Below are positions 21,479 through 31,458 of a DNA stretch of 64,000 bases, one piece after another. The notes beneath the pieces were generated by a model that saw only the letters and a list, made by a program, of their open reading frames with translations, searched no databases and had not been told where the DNA came from. Where the stretch lies: contig NC_092406.1 of the NCBI RefSeq assembly GCF_009017415.1, forward strand, positions 310,001 through 374,000, in the 5' to 3' direction. Positions within the stretch are counted from its first letter, which is position 1. Each line of letters begins with the position of its first letter. The stretch is from Aspergillus flavus. Taxonomy: Eukaryota > Ascomycota > Eurotiomycetes > Eurotiales > Aspergillaceae. The position numbers were made by a program, and so were the translations under genes.

Positions 21479-22000
21479 ATGACGACGAAAAGTCCCTCCA
21501 AACCTCGTTTCTTGCGTAAAGACCGGTTGGTTATCTCTCTCATCCATACTTAGCGCTTCCTTCATTACTCATGTAGCCTCTCTTCTCAACCCCTAGCTAA
21601 CTGCCTTGCAGGTTTCACGATTACAGTGTCACCGGCTGCAAGCATTCGGATTCTGGTAAATTCTCCAGAAGACCAAGCTTGCTCATTCCTGCCTTGGCAA
21701 GCACTAGATGAAGACAGACACAGAAACAGAAATTGATAGTAAAATCAATCAATCCAATTTGGTACAGTGATGGCAGGTTTTCCTGTCGCTGTTCTTTTCC
21801 TTTCCACCTCCTTCTCATCAAGGAAGCGCTATATGCGATTGCTTGAAGAGGATGATTTTGGTCTGGACTCGATATCTCACTTCAAGTTCCTTAATCAAAT
21901 GAGGTAAGATACATAGGTGAGTGTTAATCTACACATCTTTTCGACCATAAAGTAAAAGATGGACTCCTTTTCTGTGTCTCCCACGCTTAGCATTGCTTGA
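21479..22000 (+). CDS. Tentative small spliced gene, unknown product
   Basis: Very tentative. Four short exons, 21479-21525, 21612-21655, 21768-21903 and 21991-22000, join in frame through three GT-AG introns to give 78 codons. The first intron has a perfect branch (GCTAAC) and acceptor. Its donor GTTGGT is weak, while the others are GTAAAT and GTAAGA. The start reads MTTKSPSKPRFLRKDR, and the third exon has a hydrophobic run (GFPVAVLFLS) followed by a charged part. I recognise no family. It could equally be a non-coding transcript or chance. Confidence 0.22.
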
Positions 22001-22197
22001 AGAAAATATATATCTAAGTTTGGAGAATTCAGCAAGCGGAACTCATAAGTCTATTTTGATTGGCAAACAACATCACTCATAACAGCCACTCAGTCGTAAA
22101 GAAAAATATTTTCAATCATCAATGGGAAAGGATGAAGAAACAAAAAGCCATCTTCCCCGGTCTATTTTTGAGCAAAACATATACAAAAATCTGATAT

Positions 22198-23616
22198 TTA
22201 CAACGCAACATCCGAAGGAGTTGCATCGACGGGTATCTTCGTATCTACTGCATCCAACGGTGGAGTAATCATCGTTTGACTATCCGTGGTAGCAGAAGCT
22301 GCCTTTTCTTGTCCTGCAGCAGTAAGCCCAGCCAGTTCCGTTTTTAAGGCGAGATGCTCGGCAGACAAAGTGTTGACGAAGTCCGTTCCGGGGCTTGGCC
22401 AGACGAAGTCCACCCACTCGGAACCGAGGATTGCCTGGATTTCCTGGGCAAGGGATAAGATGCGGTGGCGACGGGATTTTGACCATGCGCGGTCGGTGAT
22501 GATCCCTTCTGAGGGGGTGAGGATTGTAGGGGCTTGGGGGGCTGAAGGGACGGCGGCTGGGTTTGACTGGCTGTTGCCAATTTCGGCGATTTCTTCGTCG
22601 TCTTTGTACTCCAGACCCTCGATGATACTGTGCCAGACTCGGAGCGTCTCGTTCAGTTCGTCTAGGTTGCTCACACCCATCACGCTGACACCAAGTCGCT
22701 CGCCGGTTCCCATGTTCACAACGGAGAGGAAGCCCGGATCTGCGTCCGCGGACCGAGCCAGAGGCGGGCCCAGAGCGCCTGCTTTGGCGCCCTCGCGAAG
22801 CCATGACTCAAGCGCGAACCGGATGGCAATCACCTCGATCTTCTCGCCCTGAGTATCGGCCCATTCCGCAGCGCGGTGGATGGCGCTTCTTAACCCGTCC
22901 GGAGCGGGGTGGAAGTCTCCCATGCTACCAATTGGTACACCAGAGCGGCGCAGCAGACCCATTCCCAACGGGGAGGCGTTGGGAATCACGTCGACACCGG
23001 CAGCCACGAGACGGGGCAGGGCTTCGGTGAGCAGCCGGGTATTTTGCAGAGTGAAATTGGCATAAGACATGACGACGTCCAGAGGTTCGCCCGTCTCCTG
23101 TAAGACCATTTCCGCAAGATCGCTCAGTACATCAACGGGGTATCCTGATATACCCACGTAGTGAATGGTCCCCTCTGTGTCGCGGATGCGGCGCAGTTCC
23201 CGGACGGCCTCCAGCACCTCTTGTGGCGAGACAAATTCGACATCGTGGCAGTAGACTACGTCGAGGTAGTCGGTGTGGAGACGGCGAAGACTGCGCTTAA
23301 CGCTGTATCGTACCCATTCCGGGGAGTAATCGAAGGAAGAGGACGCGACTCGACCGACTTTTGTGAGCAAGCGGTATGTGTGGCGGGGGAAGTTGGACTG
23401 GACGAAATCGGTAGCCAGCGCTCGGCCGAGGAGTTCCTCCGCGGGGCCATAATAGGGGGATGTGTCGAAGGCGCGGACACCACTGGTGAGAGCACGGTGG
23501 ACCAGTTCTGTAGTCGGGAGGGCGTAGGGATCGGGGTTGTACTGAGAGTTGAATGTCGCAGTGCCCATGACCAGTGGCGGCAAATTCGCCGACAGCGGAA
23601 GTGAGGGGCGGCCCAT
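22198..23616 (-). CDS. ara2: Aldo-keto reductase, Ara2-type NAD-dependent D-arabinose dehydrogenase
   Basis: A single-exon 472-residue aldo-keto reductase of the Ara2 kind, known in yeast to oxidise D-arabinose in D-erythroascorbate synthesis. Strand 1 is PPLVMGTATFNSQYNPD. The catalytic residues can be seen as Asp and Tyr in AFDTSPYYG, Lys in LLTKVGR and His in YCHDVEF. Then come YVGISGYPVDV and the NAD-site region VIPNASPLGMGLL and MGVSNLDELNE. The C-terminal 120 residues beyond the barrel are extra, low-complexity, and lack a clear family match. The start at 23616 (MGRPSLPL) is the first ATG in frame. It is the convergent neighbour of trf4. Cytosolic location is inferred. Confidence 0.87.
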   Translation of the reverse strand: MGRPSLPLSANLPPLVMGTATFNSQYNPDPYALPTTELVHRALTSGVRAFDTSPYYGPAEELLGRALATDFVQSNFPRHTYRLLTKVGRVASSSFDYSPEWVRYSVKRSLRRLHTDYLDVVYCHDVEFVSPQEVLEAVRELRRIRDTEGTIHYVGISGYPVDVLSDLAEMVLQETGEPLDVVMSYANFTLQNTRLLTEALPRLVAAGVDVIPNASPLGMGLLRRSGVPIGSMGDFHPAPDGLRSAIHRAAEWADTQGEKIEVIAIRFALESWLREGAKAGALGPPLARSADADPGFLSVVNMGTGERLGVSVMGVSNLDELNETLRVWHSIIEGLEYKDDEEIAEIGNSQSNPAAVPSAPQAPTILTPSEGIITDRAWSKSRRHRILSLAQEIQAILGSEWVDFVWPSPGTDFVNTLSAEHLALKTELAGLTAAGQEKAASATTDSQTMITPPLDAVDTKIPVDATPSDVAL

Positions 23617-24835
23617 TGTCGCGGTCAAAGAAGAGTGCGGCGAGTGACTCAAACGGAGTTGAGCAGTTGTGGACTATTCTGTGAGCATCAACAGTATGTA
23701 AAACCGAGCGAGAGAAGAGGTTAAGGGAGGGGCAATGAGCGTTGATAAGCGATCGGATATCTAGACAGTGGCCGGACTTTTTTGGATTTCTAACCATCGG
23801 CGCGGAACCTCCGCTCGGGATGGCGCCATAGTTGAACCCCCATGGGCACCCGGAGATTCATTGTCACAAAGGGAGGGGCTGCAGATGAAAGACCCCAAAG
23901 AACTACACGGGGTACAATCCCCACCAAATGAGAGCGGTGCTGTCTGGTTTCCGTGACTTGCTTGTTGAGCCCCTATGGTGGGTGTTCCTGATTATCTCGG
24001 CTCAAGGCGGTGATCAACTCTGCAGGATTAACTTTATTTTTGCTTTTTTTCCCTTTCTTTTCCTCGCGGTCCCTTTTGCCCCTCGAACTCTATTGTTTCA
24101 TTATGTAAGCCCAGGAAGTAACTTAGTTAACTATGTTAACTATTCCTGCTCGAGACTTATTCTAAGAGGAAATTCAACATTAATAGATGGCGGTTGCATT
24201 TATACACTTTCATCATCGCCCCCCAGGCTGAGGGCACAGACTAGGGCGTTATAGTACATATAACAACGCTGTCTCTAGAACACAGGAGTGGAGTAGAGGT
24301 CATAATCAAAGGGAACACATGGACGATCAAAGATGGATAGACATGGCGAGCACAGAAGATAGTGGTCCGATCCCGCAGATGTCCCCATCATGATCTGATC
24401 CACCTGTAGCCCCAGGCCTTCCAACAAATAGTATACACGAAAAGATATAATCCGAGTGAGATAGGCAGGAATGCATCGAATGACAGGGTCGGCTTCGTGG
24501 TACGCGGAACGATTCCGACACCCATGTCTTCTCTGCTACTACCTGACCCGGAGTATAAAGAACGGGGAATTAGAAAACAATTCTAGAACTCTCTCCAACC
24601 CGGATGTTGGAGTCACCAAAACGCCATGCTATGCTGCAAAAATCGAAAGGGAATAAGTAATAAGTCGATGGAGTTTATAGGTTTCTTTCGATCTCTCGTA
24701 TATGCTCGATGCGGTCGCCTCATCCGTGGAAGGCGTTCGTTTTAACCGATCCAAGATTTGGAAGGCGTCCCTGGAAGCAGTCGTGAAGTATTCCATCTCC
24801 AGACTCCAGCGCCACGGAGTTCACCGGTCAATCTT
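23617..24835. other. Intergenic region upstream of ara2 and downstream of pam16
   Basis: No gene supported. The sequence next to 23616 is the ara2 promoter and leader. A pyrimidine-rich tract lies near 24030-24080. Confidence 0.55.
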
Positions 24836-25331
24836 TTAATCCTTGTAAACCTTGGGCTTCCAGCCTTCGCGTAATTCCTTCTCTTGGGCAGCTTTCCGTT
24901 CAGCCTGGCGGAGTTCCATCTCTATCCTTTCCCGCGCACGAAGAATCTTGCTCTGAAGGTAGAAACTGCCCCCCTTCTGTGGGTCATTCAAATCGAACAG
25001 CTTCTTGAATCGTTCCATCACATGTTCCAAATTGGTCTCACCACCCTGGGGAGGCTTCACATTAAGAATTTTGCAAGCCTCATCGAGGGTCAAACCGGAT
25101 GAAGAGAAGCTGCTTCCACCATTGCCCTTGACTGCTTTATACTTGCCGGTAGCGGATGCCTGCTTGTAGGCCTCGGCGAAGGCTCGACCGAAGACTCGGG
25201 CGCCCGTAACGACGACCTGGGAAACGAGACGGTGGGCCTGATAGAAACGGGAAACCCCGTTAGTGAGCTGAGCCAACAGCGCGTTGAGGGAAAGCAAACA
25301 ATCCCATCGTAGATAGACATCGACTTACCAT
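24836..25331 (-). CDS. pam16: Pam16/Tim16, mitochondrial import motor subunit
   Basis: A J-like protein of the TIM23 import motor that pairs with Pam18 and restrains mtHsp70 stimulation at the matrix face of the inner membrane. Exon 1 consists of the start codon only, 25329-25331. An intron 25238-25328 (GTAAGT, branch ACTAAC, acceptor TATCAG) separates it from exon 2, 24836-25237. The product is 134 residues, beginning MAHRLVSQVVVTGARVFGRA as in the family. The J-like region has LTLDEACKILNV, and the usual HPD of true J proteins is absent, as expected for Pam16. The C-terminus is Lys/Glu-rich. The start-codon exon makes this gene easy to mis-annotate. Confidence 0.95.
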
Positions 25332-26441
25332 ATTGGCTAAATGCGGATTGAATGGTGGTACTTCAGAACCAAGGTAACGGACAAAGAATACAAAGGCAAG
25401 GAGTCGCGACAAAAAGCAAATCTGCGATGGCGGTGAGATACACGCAAGGCAGGCAACGGTTGCGTTTCTGGCGGTCCGGGGAAGGTCAAGAAAGGTTGGA
25501 TGGCGATGGAAACAGACGGAGGTTTGAAGCCGCAATGGCCGTGGAAAAATTTCGGCGGCGGTATTGCCTCCGTACCTGGTACCGCCATCGGGTTCGGGAC
25601 CAACGACGGCTGTAATTTTCCATGACTGGTTGGGGCGACTTCGGTACGATCTCTTATTTACAGCTGTACGGAGTATGTAAGTCTGTATGTACAGTATATA
25701 CATCCATTAGTTGGTTACTGTAAACTCCGTACCTTGGCCCGGTTGGTCGGCTGTTTCTACGTATAGAGTGAGCACGAGATCAGTGCTCACGGACAGGGAT
25801 CGCTAAAAGACAACATTTTATTTCCTTTCTAAGTATATAGAACTATATATATTTTCAACCCCAGGAAATCAATAATAATTAGGCTCTCTTTGGTTTTTGT
25901 GTTTCTTTTTCGTTTCCCCCCCCCTCTTCTCGCAACTACTCCCATATTTAGTAAGATGGAAGATTTGCTGACACCTTACTTTTGGCATGGACTCCATTGT
26001 CACATGTCCCGAGACCCAGCGAAAAGCTTCAACAATTTCCTTCCGCGGGACTTTCTGCAGTCTTGTTCCCCCGCAGACGATCTCTTTGCCTAGTATTCTG
26101 GGTTGACCGTCGGTTCCTGACATCTTCGACTAGACCGGGGTTGCTCGTGATCTCCAACCCTTTTCTTTTGTCTTTCTATCCTCCTTTCTTTTCCTTTTCT
26201 TTCTTCTTTCTCCCCCTGTATGCGTGCTCACCGCCCGCAATGAGCCAACTGGTTGCATATGACGTCTCTGTTGGATGGCAGCTCTCGGTATGTGATCTCG
26301 TTTTGTGTGCCTGAGTCCACAACTCCAGCTTCACCCCATCCCATCAACTAAACACTTATTCCCTGCTATCTCCCCCACATTTTTTTCTCCGCGTGAGGAG
26401 GGAGGTGTTCTTCAGAGCACTTCTGCATAGATGCTGATGGC
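25332..26441. promoter_or_regulatory. Divergent promoter region, pam16 and Pex30-like gene
   Basis: This is 1.1 kb between two divergent start codons. It contains TACGGAGT at 25667 and its complement ACTCCGTA at 25724, a perfect hairpin at 25768-25790, and pyrimidine-rich leader sequence at 26160-26215. No gene is supported. Confidence 0.5.
25768..25790. repeat. Perfect 8-bp inverted repeat with 7-nt spacer
   Basis: GTGAGCAC and GTGCTCAC flank GAGATCA in the divergent promoter between pam16 and the Pex30-like gene. It could be a dimeric regulator site or a hairpin in a leader. Confidence 0.7.
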
Positions 26442-26466
26442 ATGGCAGACGATATTCCGTGGATAG
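26431..26466 (+). promoter_or_regulatory. Upstream ORF overlapping the Pex30-like start codon
   Basis: An ATG at 26431 opens an 11-codon frame that ends at 26466, overlapping the main ATG at 26442 in another frame. If the transcript begins upstream, it would reduce translation of the main frame unless leaky scanning occurs. Confidence 0.5.
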
Positions 26467-28341
26467 ATTCCATGGCCCCATCAACTTCGGCGCAGGACCA
26501 TGCTGATTCTCAGCCCCCGACGGTCGCTGCTTTCTCTCCTACTACCATCTCCGGCTCGTCGCTGGCATCCCGACAGCGCTCTAGCATTATCGTACATCGC
26601 AAATCTCCTCTCCTGGTCGCGACTCCTCCACCGATCACTCGGGCCTTAGCCTACTCCCACCCCTTTATCTTACCATTGAACAAGTTAGTGGGCTTATTGA
26701 CATGGACCACCGACGATGCATGGCAAAGTTTCCTCCTGGTATCGATCTTCTGGACGATCGTCCTCTATGGTGATGCCATCATTCTGTGGGCCGGTCCGCC
26801 CCTCGTGGTGGTCGGTCTCATTCTAGGCATGTACTGGAGACGCTACTCCCCCTTATCGACCAGATCCATATCCGGAGAGAAACCAGGCCATCAGAGAGCT
26901 CCCTCGGAGAGCTCCCTACGCCATCATGACAGCCTCGATGAGATTGTTGAAACGATGAGAGCCTTCACGACTCGCTGTAACATGCTCCTGGAACCATTCC
27001 TGGAACTTACGGATTTCTTGTCCACCCAAAGGACGGCTACATCCGCGACCACCAGGCCAGCCCTGACCACACTCTTCTTCCGAATCCTCTTTGTAACACC
27101 TATCTGGATTGCCCTGACTTTGCCTCCGTTGCATCTCATCACCACGCGTCGTGTTATCTTGATCATCGGCACCATTATCCTCACCTACCACTCCCGACCA
27201 GCGAGGGTATCCCGCGTTATACTATGGAGGTCACTAACCGTCCGCCGGATTTGCTCGTTGATCACCGGTCTATCGTTCTCGTTGAACGTGGATAAGACGC
27301 CGTCGACTCGGACACAAAGCCATGGCCATGCTGCTAGCGTTGCAACTCGTCGGCGGGGAGAATCATCCGGTGTGCGCTTTACCTTCATCTTATATGAGAA
27401 TCAACGGCGCTGGCTCGGAATTGGCTGGACCTACTCGCTGTTCCCATCCGAACGTGCTGCATGGACTGATGAGCACCTCAACAATGTGCCATCAAAGGAT
27501 GAATTTGAGCTACCCGAAGTACAAAGCGGGAATGCCAAATGGCGCTGGGTAGAAGGGAGTGAGTGGCGCATCGATGGTGCCGATGATGCGAGCGCCAAAG
27601 ATGGCGGGGGCTGGATTTACTATGACAATAAGGTGAGCTTTCCATAACATCGTTTTCCGGCGTAGGTGATACCATTTTCTAACCGTTGAAATCTCATAGT
27701 GGAATGACGGCCGTCGAGGCCAAGATGGTTGGGATCGATACACTCGTCGAAGAAAGTGGTGCCGCGATGCTGAACTCGTTGAGGTCTCATCAACCGCCGA
27801 TTTGACATCGGCGGAGGCAACGTCCGGCTTAACCCAGGCGCTGGAGAAGGAGAGGGAGAAGAGAAGGGGATCCGGAACCCTTGACGCTTCAACAGTCGAT
27901 GCTGATTCCGAGAGTCTCGCCGGGTCCACCTCCAAAGCACGGAGACGACGCTGGTTTGGGAATTCGAAGACTGTAAGCGACAAAACCAGCAGCATCTCCT
28001 CCTCCTCCACACTACCAGCCTCCAACAATAACTCGTCCGTAGATCTCGGAAGAATAACCTCTGCCCCTAGTTCCAGCCGCCCCGGCAAAATCGCCTCCAG
28101 GCCGATTAGCATTCCATCCTCACAGAAGCTGTCGTCCAGCTACTCCAGTGGCAGCGGCAGTTTAGGTCGAGAAGGAAGCATCCATGGCAGTGCAGCCCAT
28201 AGCGATAAGAGTGCACGAGACAAAGAGATTGCACACTCGCAAGACCGCTTGGATCGCTGGGGTTCACGCGCTGCAGGAGGCATTGAGAGGGCAGAACGGG
28301 AGATGGGGTTAGGTGACGAAGTGAATATGGGATTAAGTTAG
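26442..28341 (+). CDS. Pex30/Pex23-like DysF-domain membrane peroxin
   Basis: An integral ER/peroxisome membrane protein of the Pex24p plus dysferlin-domain family, which controls peroxisome number and ER contact sites. Exons are 26442-27632 and 27700-28341, giving 610 residues. Hydrophobic segments lie near residues 85-130 (WQSFLLVSIFWTIVLYGDAI and following) and 210-250. The split DysF module follows, with RFTFILYENQRRWLGIGWT as DysFN and WRWVEGSEWRIDG, GGWIYYDNK|WNDGR and YTRRRKWCRDAEL as DysFC. The intron (27633-27699, GTGAGC...CATAG) splits DysFC, and splicing is needed to complete it. The C-terminal 200 residues are Ser-rich and probably disordered. Which paralog (Pex23, 30, 31 or 32) cannot be decided here. 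Confidence 0.87.
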
Positions 28342-28681
28342 AAAATTGAGAATGATGTCGCGAACCGTTGAGCAGGTTTGTGATTTTTTGACAGGGTATC
28401 GACATTGGCTTCGCCCGTGTCTTTTCATCGGTTACACAAACCAATTCTTGTTTATACCCTTTATCTCATTCCATATATTAATTTTTATATAGCCACAAAA
28501 ATTGACCACGGCTAAAGAAGCAACAAGTGAGCATGCCAATGTATAATTGACCTGCCTATGTTCACGTACTCAATCTGTCATAGATCTAAATACCCATACA
28601 GTATAGTATACCCACTGTACAAAATGTCCTGTAACTCCATGCTAATATTATACATCAAACAACCTTTTAGCTCAACAAACC
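28342..28681. other. Intergenic between convergent 3' ends
   Basis: AT-rich 340 bp holding the 3' untranslated parts of the Pex30-like gene and the Zn2Cys6 regulator. Nothing else is seen. Confidence 0.6.
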
Positions 28682-30509
28682 TCATGCAAGAATCAAGTCC
28701 CACTTCAATTGCTCCAATACATCCAACCAATGCATCTTCTCCCCATTCCAGAGGATATGTAATAATTCCTTAGCCCGCTTCGTATTGCCAATCCCAAAAT
28801 TACTTTCCAATTTGCTCAGCGACAGAATAACCAGCTCCCTTGCCGCAGGGCTCTCGCTCTCACAGCCCGCTATGAAAAGCGGAAACGTAAGGGCTGAGTA
28901 CTCGCAGTTTTCATCCAGAGGGAAAGACTGAATTCGGTCCAGACAACGGCGTAAGGCGACTTGCTTTGTCCGGGAGATGAATGAGGACCACAGTGACGGT
29001 AGGTTTCGGGCCACGATACCTCGACTCATTCGTTCTAGGGTCGAATGGAGGTAGATGTACGCTGCGTCGCGGAAGCATTCAGCCACCATGCGCAGGCGGA
29101 CAAGACTTGCGTCTGTGGCTCCTTTTGGAATTATGTATGGGGTTGAGGTGTGTGTCCAATTTCGGAGTGATGAGTCTCTGTTGAATGTCAACTATTTGGT
29201 CTTGCTTATCCGGTCTTGGTATTCGGGATTACATACATTGTGTGGATTTCCAACCCTAGAGCAACGGGGTCGTGACTAAGTAAGGGTAGGTCGGCAATTC
29301 GCGGGCAGAGTCTGATGATGTCTTCTGTGTATCCGATATATATGTCGAGTTTTCTGAGGCTTAGAGCTTCTTCGCCAGGGATGTAGTTCGTGATTTGCTT
29401 ACGGTTAGTAACTCTCGCCACGTTGTGCGCATACATGAACCTATGAGTGTTGATTAGCTGTGCGTCGTAAGTAATTGAGACGACTACATACAGTCCCCAT
29501 AGAAACTCAGCTGTGTCTTGATCGAACGTGGAGAATCCGCCGCGAGAAACTACTAGTTTCTCCAATGCGCTCAGGTGCACTGCCCATTGCTTTACACTGC
29601 CCCGAACAATTTCGTACTTGCAAAGAAGCGCCACTGCTAGAATTGAGTCTGTGGGGAACCCTTCAACAGGAGCCTTGGAAAGAGCTGAGCGGAGGCCACT
29701 CATTGTGCGCACGTAATAGTTTGCTGCTGCGTTCTGCGCACTCAAATTACCACAAGAGCGATTTGCTAAGTGCATTGCAGACACAGCACATAGCGCCTTC
29801 ATCAAGAGTGGTGATGATAACGCATAAGGAATGATTAACGATCGTAGAGGGTTTTCATCACTTTCCAGGTTAGCCAGCAGCTTGGAACCCTGCTCCATAT
29901 GGTACTGGAGATAGTGCATTTCGAGATTCGATAGATGGCTGAGAGATCCACATTGTTTGGGTACAAGAACAGCACAGTTCTCAGAGTGGGTAACATCGAG
30001 TGCTAAATCGTCGTTTCCATGAGAGTCATTATCTTCATCTTGTGGGGTGCATATCTCAATTGCGCCGTATTCTGATGGAGTCGAAGGAACAGTAGTATAG
30101 CCTGAGAATACGGTTGAATTGGGCGAGAGCTGTTCTACTGGTGCCGCGGGGGAGCTGGCAGATAGCGAAGGCGACGGGCTAACTCGTCGTCGCTTTGGTG
30201 GCAGAACTTGCTGAAAGATCTCTGCGGATGGTTTGAGTGGCTCTGCCCACATTGAGCCATAGCCTTCGCAGGTTAGCCCAAGTCTAACACAACTACGACA
30301 GCTACGTCAAGTGGTCAGCGCCATTACGTCCATTGAAGCACCGGGAAAAATCACCTAGGTTTAGCTTCATCGCACCGCTTGCGACGTTTCTTGCAAGTCA
30401 AACAGCCGGATCGAGTCCATTTTGAGCCCTCTCTTCTGGCACGTTTTCTCGTTGTGCTCTGAACGGGGTTTCTTCCGGAGACATTAGCTGCAGTATCAAG
30501 TTGATTCAT
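28682..30509 (-). CDS. Zn(II)2Cys6 transcription factor with Fungal_trans_2-like domain
   Basis: A DNA-binding regulator with four exons: 30355-30509, 29492-30301, 29237-29440 and 28682-29177, giving 554 residues. The zinc cluster, completed by splicing across 30302-30354, is CLTCKKRRKRC followed by DEAKPSCRSC and VRLGLTC, a perfect CX2CX6CX6CX2CX6C, preceded by basic RKRARREGSKWTRSG. A second basic patch PKRRRVSP is a likely nuclear signal. The remaining 400 residues (CAVSAMHLANRS, YYVRTMSGLRSAL, and others) resemble the regulatory domain of the Fungal_trans_2 family. Intron 3 (29441-29491, 51 nt) is stop-free; removing it gives FLWGLFMYAHNV. The ATG at 30509 is the first in frame. It is divergent from the copper amine oxidase, with 949 bp between the starts, which makes that gene a candidate target. 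Confidence 0.9.
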
Positions 30510-30855
30510 AGTCGAGGAATATGTATGGCATTGCGTAACAATCTTATCGACACCCTTAGTATGAGGCAAGTCGCTCTGGTTATCACTGATAAGGGCGGGG
30601 ATGCAGGTTGTGACTTGAATCTCCAAACCCCGATGTCGCCCCTCGTTTTATCAGGAGAATAACTTGTCTTAAGCAATTACGATGTTAGTACTTCGAAGAC
30701 CCTCAAAGAACGATATTGTGAGCAATCAGAACGATTTCCGCCGATGTAAAAGTAATCGCCCACGGGTCACGGGGGGAGGAGACTCAGAGTCTAGTCCTGA
30801 AGGGGAAGGAGATACGCCTTGTTATCAGGGCGGTTATGTAAGAATTTCCTGACAT

Positions 30856-30882
30856 TACCCGCATTTCCATACCGTGCGGGTA
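30856..30882. promoter_or_regulatory. Candidate Zn2Cys6 operator (CCG-N15-CGG inverted repeat)
   Basis: TACCCGCA and TGCGGGTA are exact reverse complements separated by 11 bases. They hold CCG and CGG triplets 15 bases apart, the usual type of site for dimeric zinc-cluster regulators, and lie between such a regulator and its neighbour. The motif is seen directly; binding is inferred. Confidence 0.5.
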
Positions 30883-31295
30883 TTGAAGGATACTATTACA
30901 TACCGCCACGATCCAAATGTAGATCCTCCTTGCTCCAATGAGAATATCATCTCTCCAAGATCAGTGGGGATTTAATACTTTCGGTAAGTTTCAGCATGGT
31001 TTGTATACAGTTACACCGTCCACTTCTTGCGACTAGAGCAGGCGATAGGTATCCTTAGTACGAGTCTACTAGTACGGATTCTGCAGATCTTTAAGTAATC
31101 ATACTGTGTCGATAGTGAGATGTATTTCCGGGGTATGCTCGAGGGCAGCAGATTAGAGCATCCCCACAAGTGACAGCGACCTTACCCAATGCGGCATGTC
31201 CATGCGCAATGTGGAACGCTTTCTCGATATGCTTCCTCGACCACTATCTATACCCTTAACCGCCATGATGGTGGCCAACTCCAATATCATTGACT

Positions 31296-31303
31296 TATAT
31301 AAA
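31296..31303 (+). promoter_or_regulatory. TATA box of the copper amine oxidase gene
   Basis: TATATAAA about 160 bp upstream of the ATG at 31459. Confidence 0.55.
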
Positions 31304-31458
31304 GAGCTTCTCTCCCTCTCCCTGTAAATGCTACTCCATCTTCTACTTCAAACCTTTCTAACATTTACCCCCTAAGACATTCGTTGTCTATCCTTGACCA
31401 CCTCTCGCACTTCTCCTCTCACAGATATATATATACCCTTCCGTAACCCTTGCACATC

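Larger units (their letters stand above)
30510..31458. promoter_or_regulatory. Divergent promoter region, Zn2Cys6 regulator and copper amine oxidase
   Basis: A 949-bp shared promoter with an 8-bp inverted repeat bearing CCG and CGG half sites (30856-30882) and a TATA box for the oxidase (31296-31303). The leader of the oxidase is pyrimidine-rich. No other gene seen. Confidence 0.6.
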
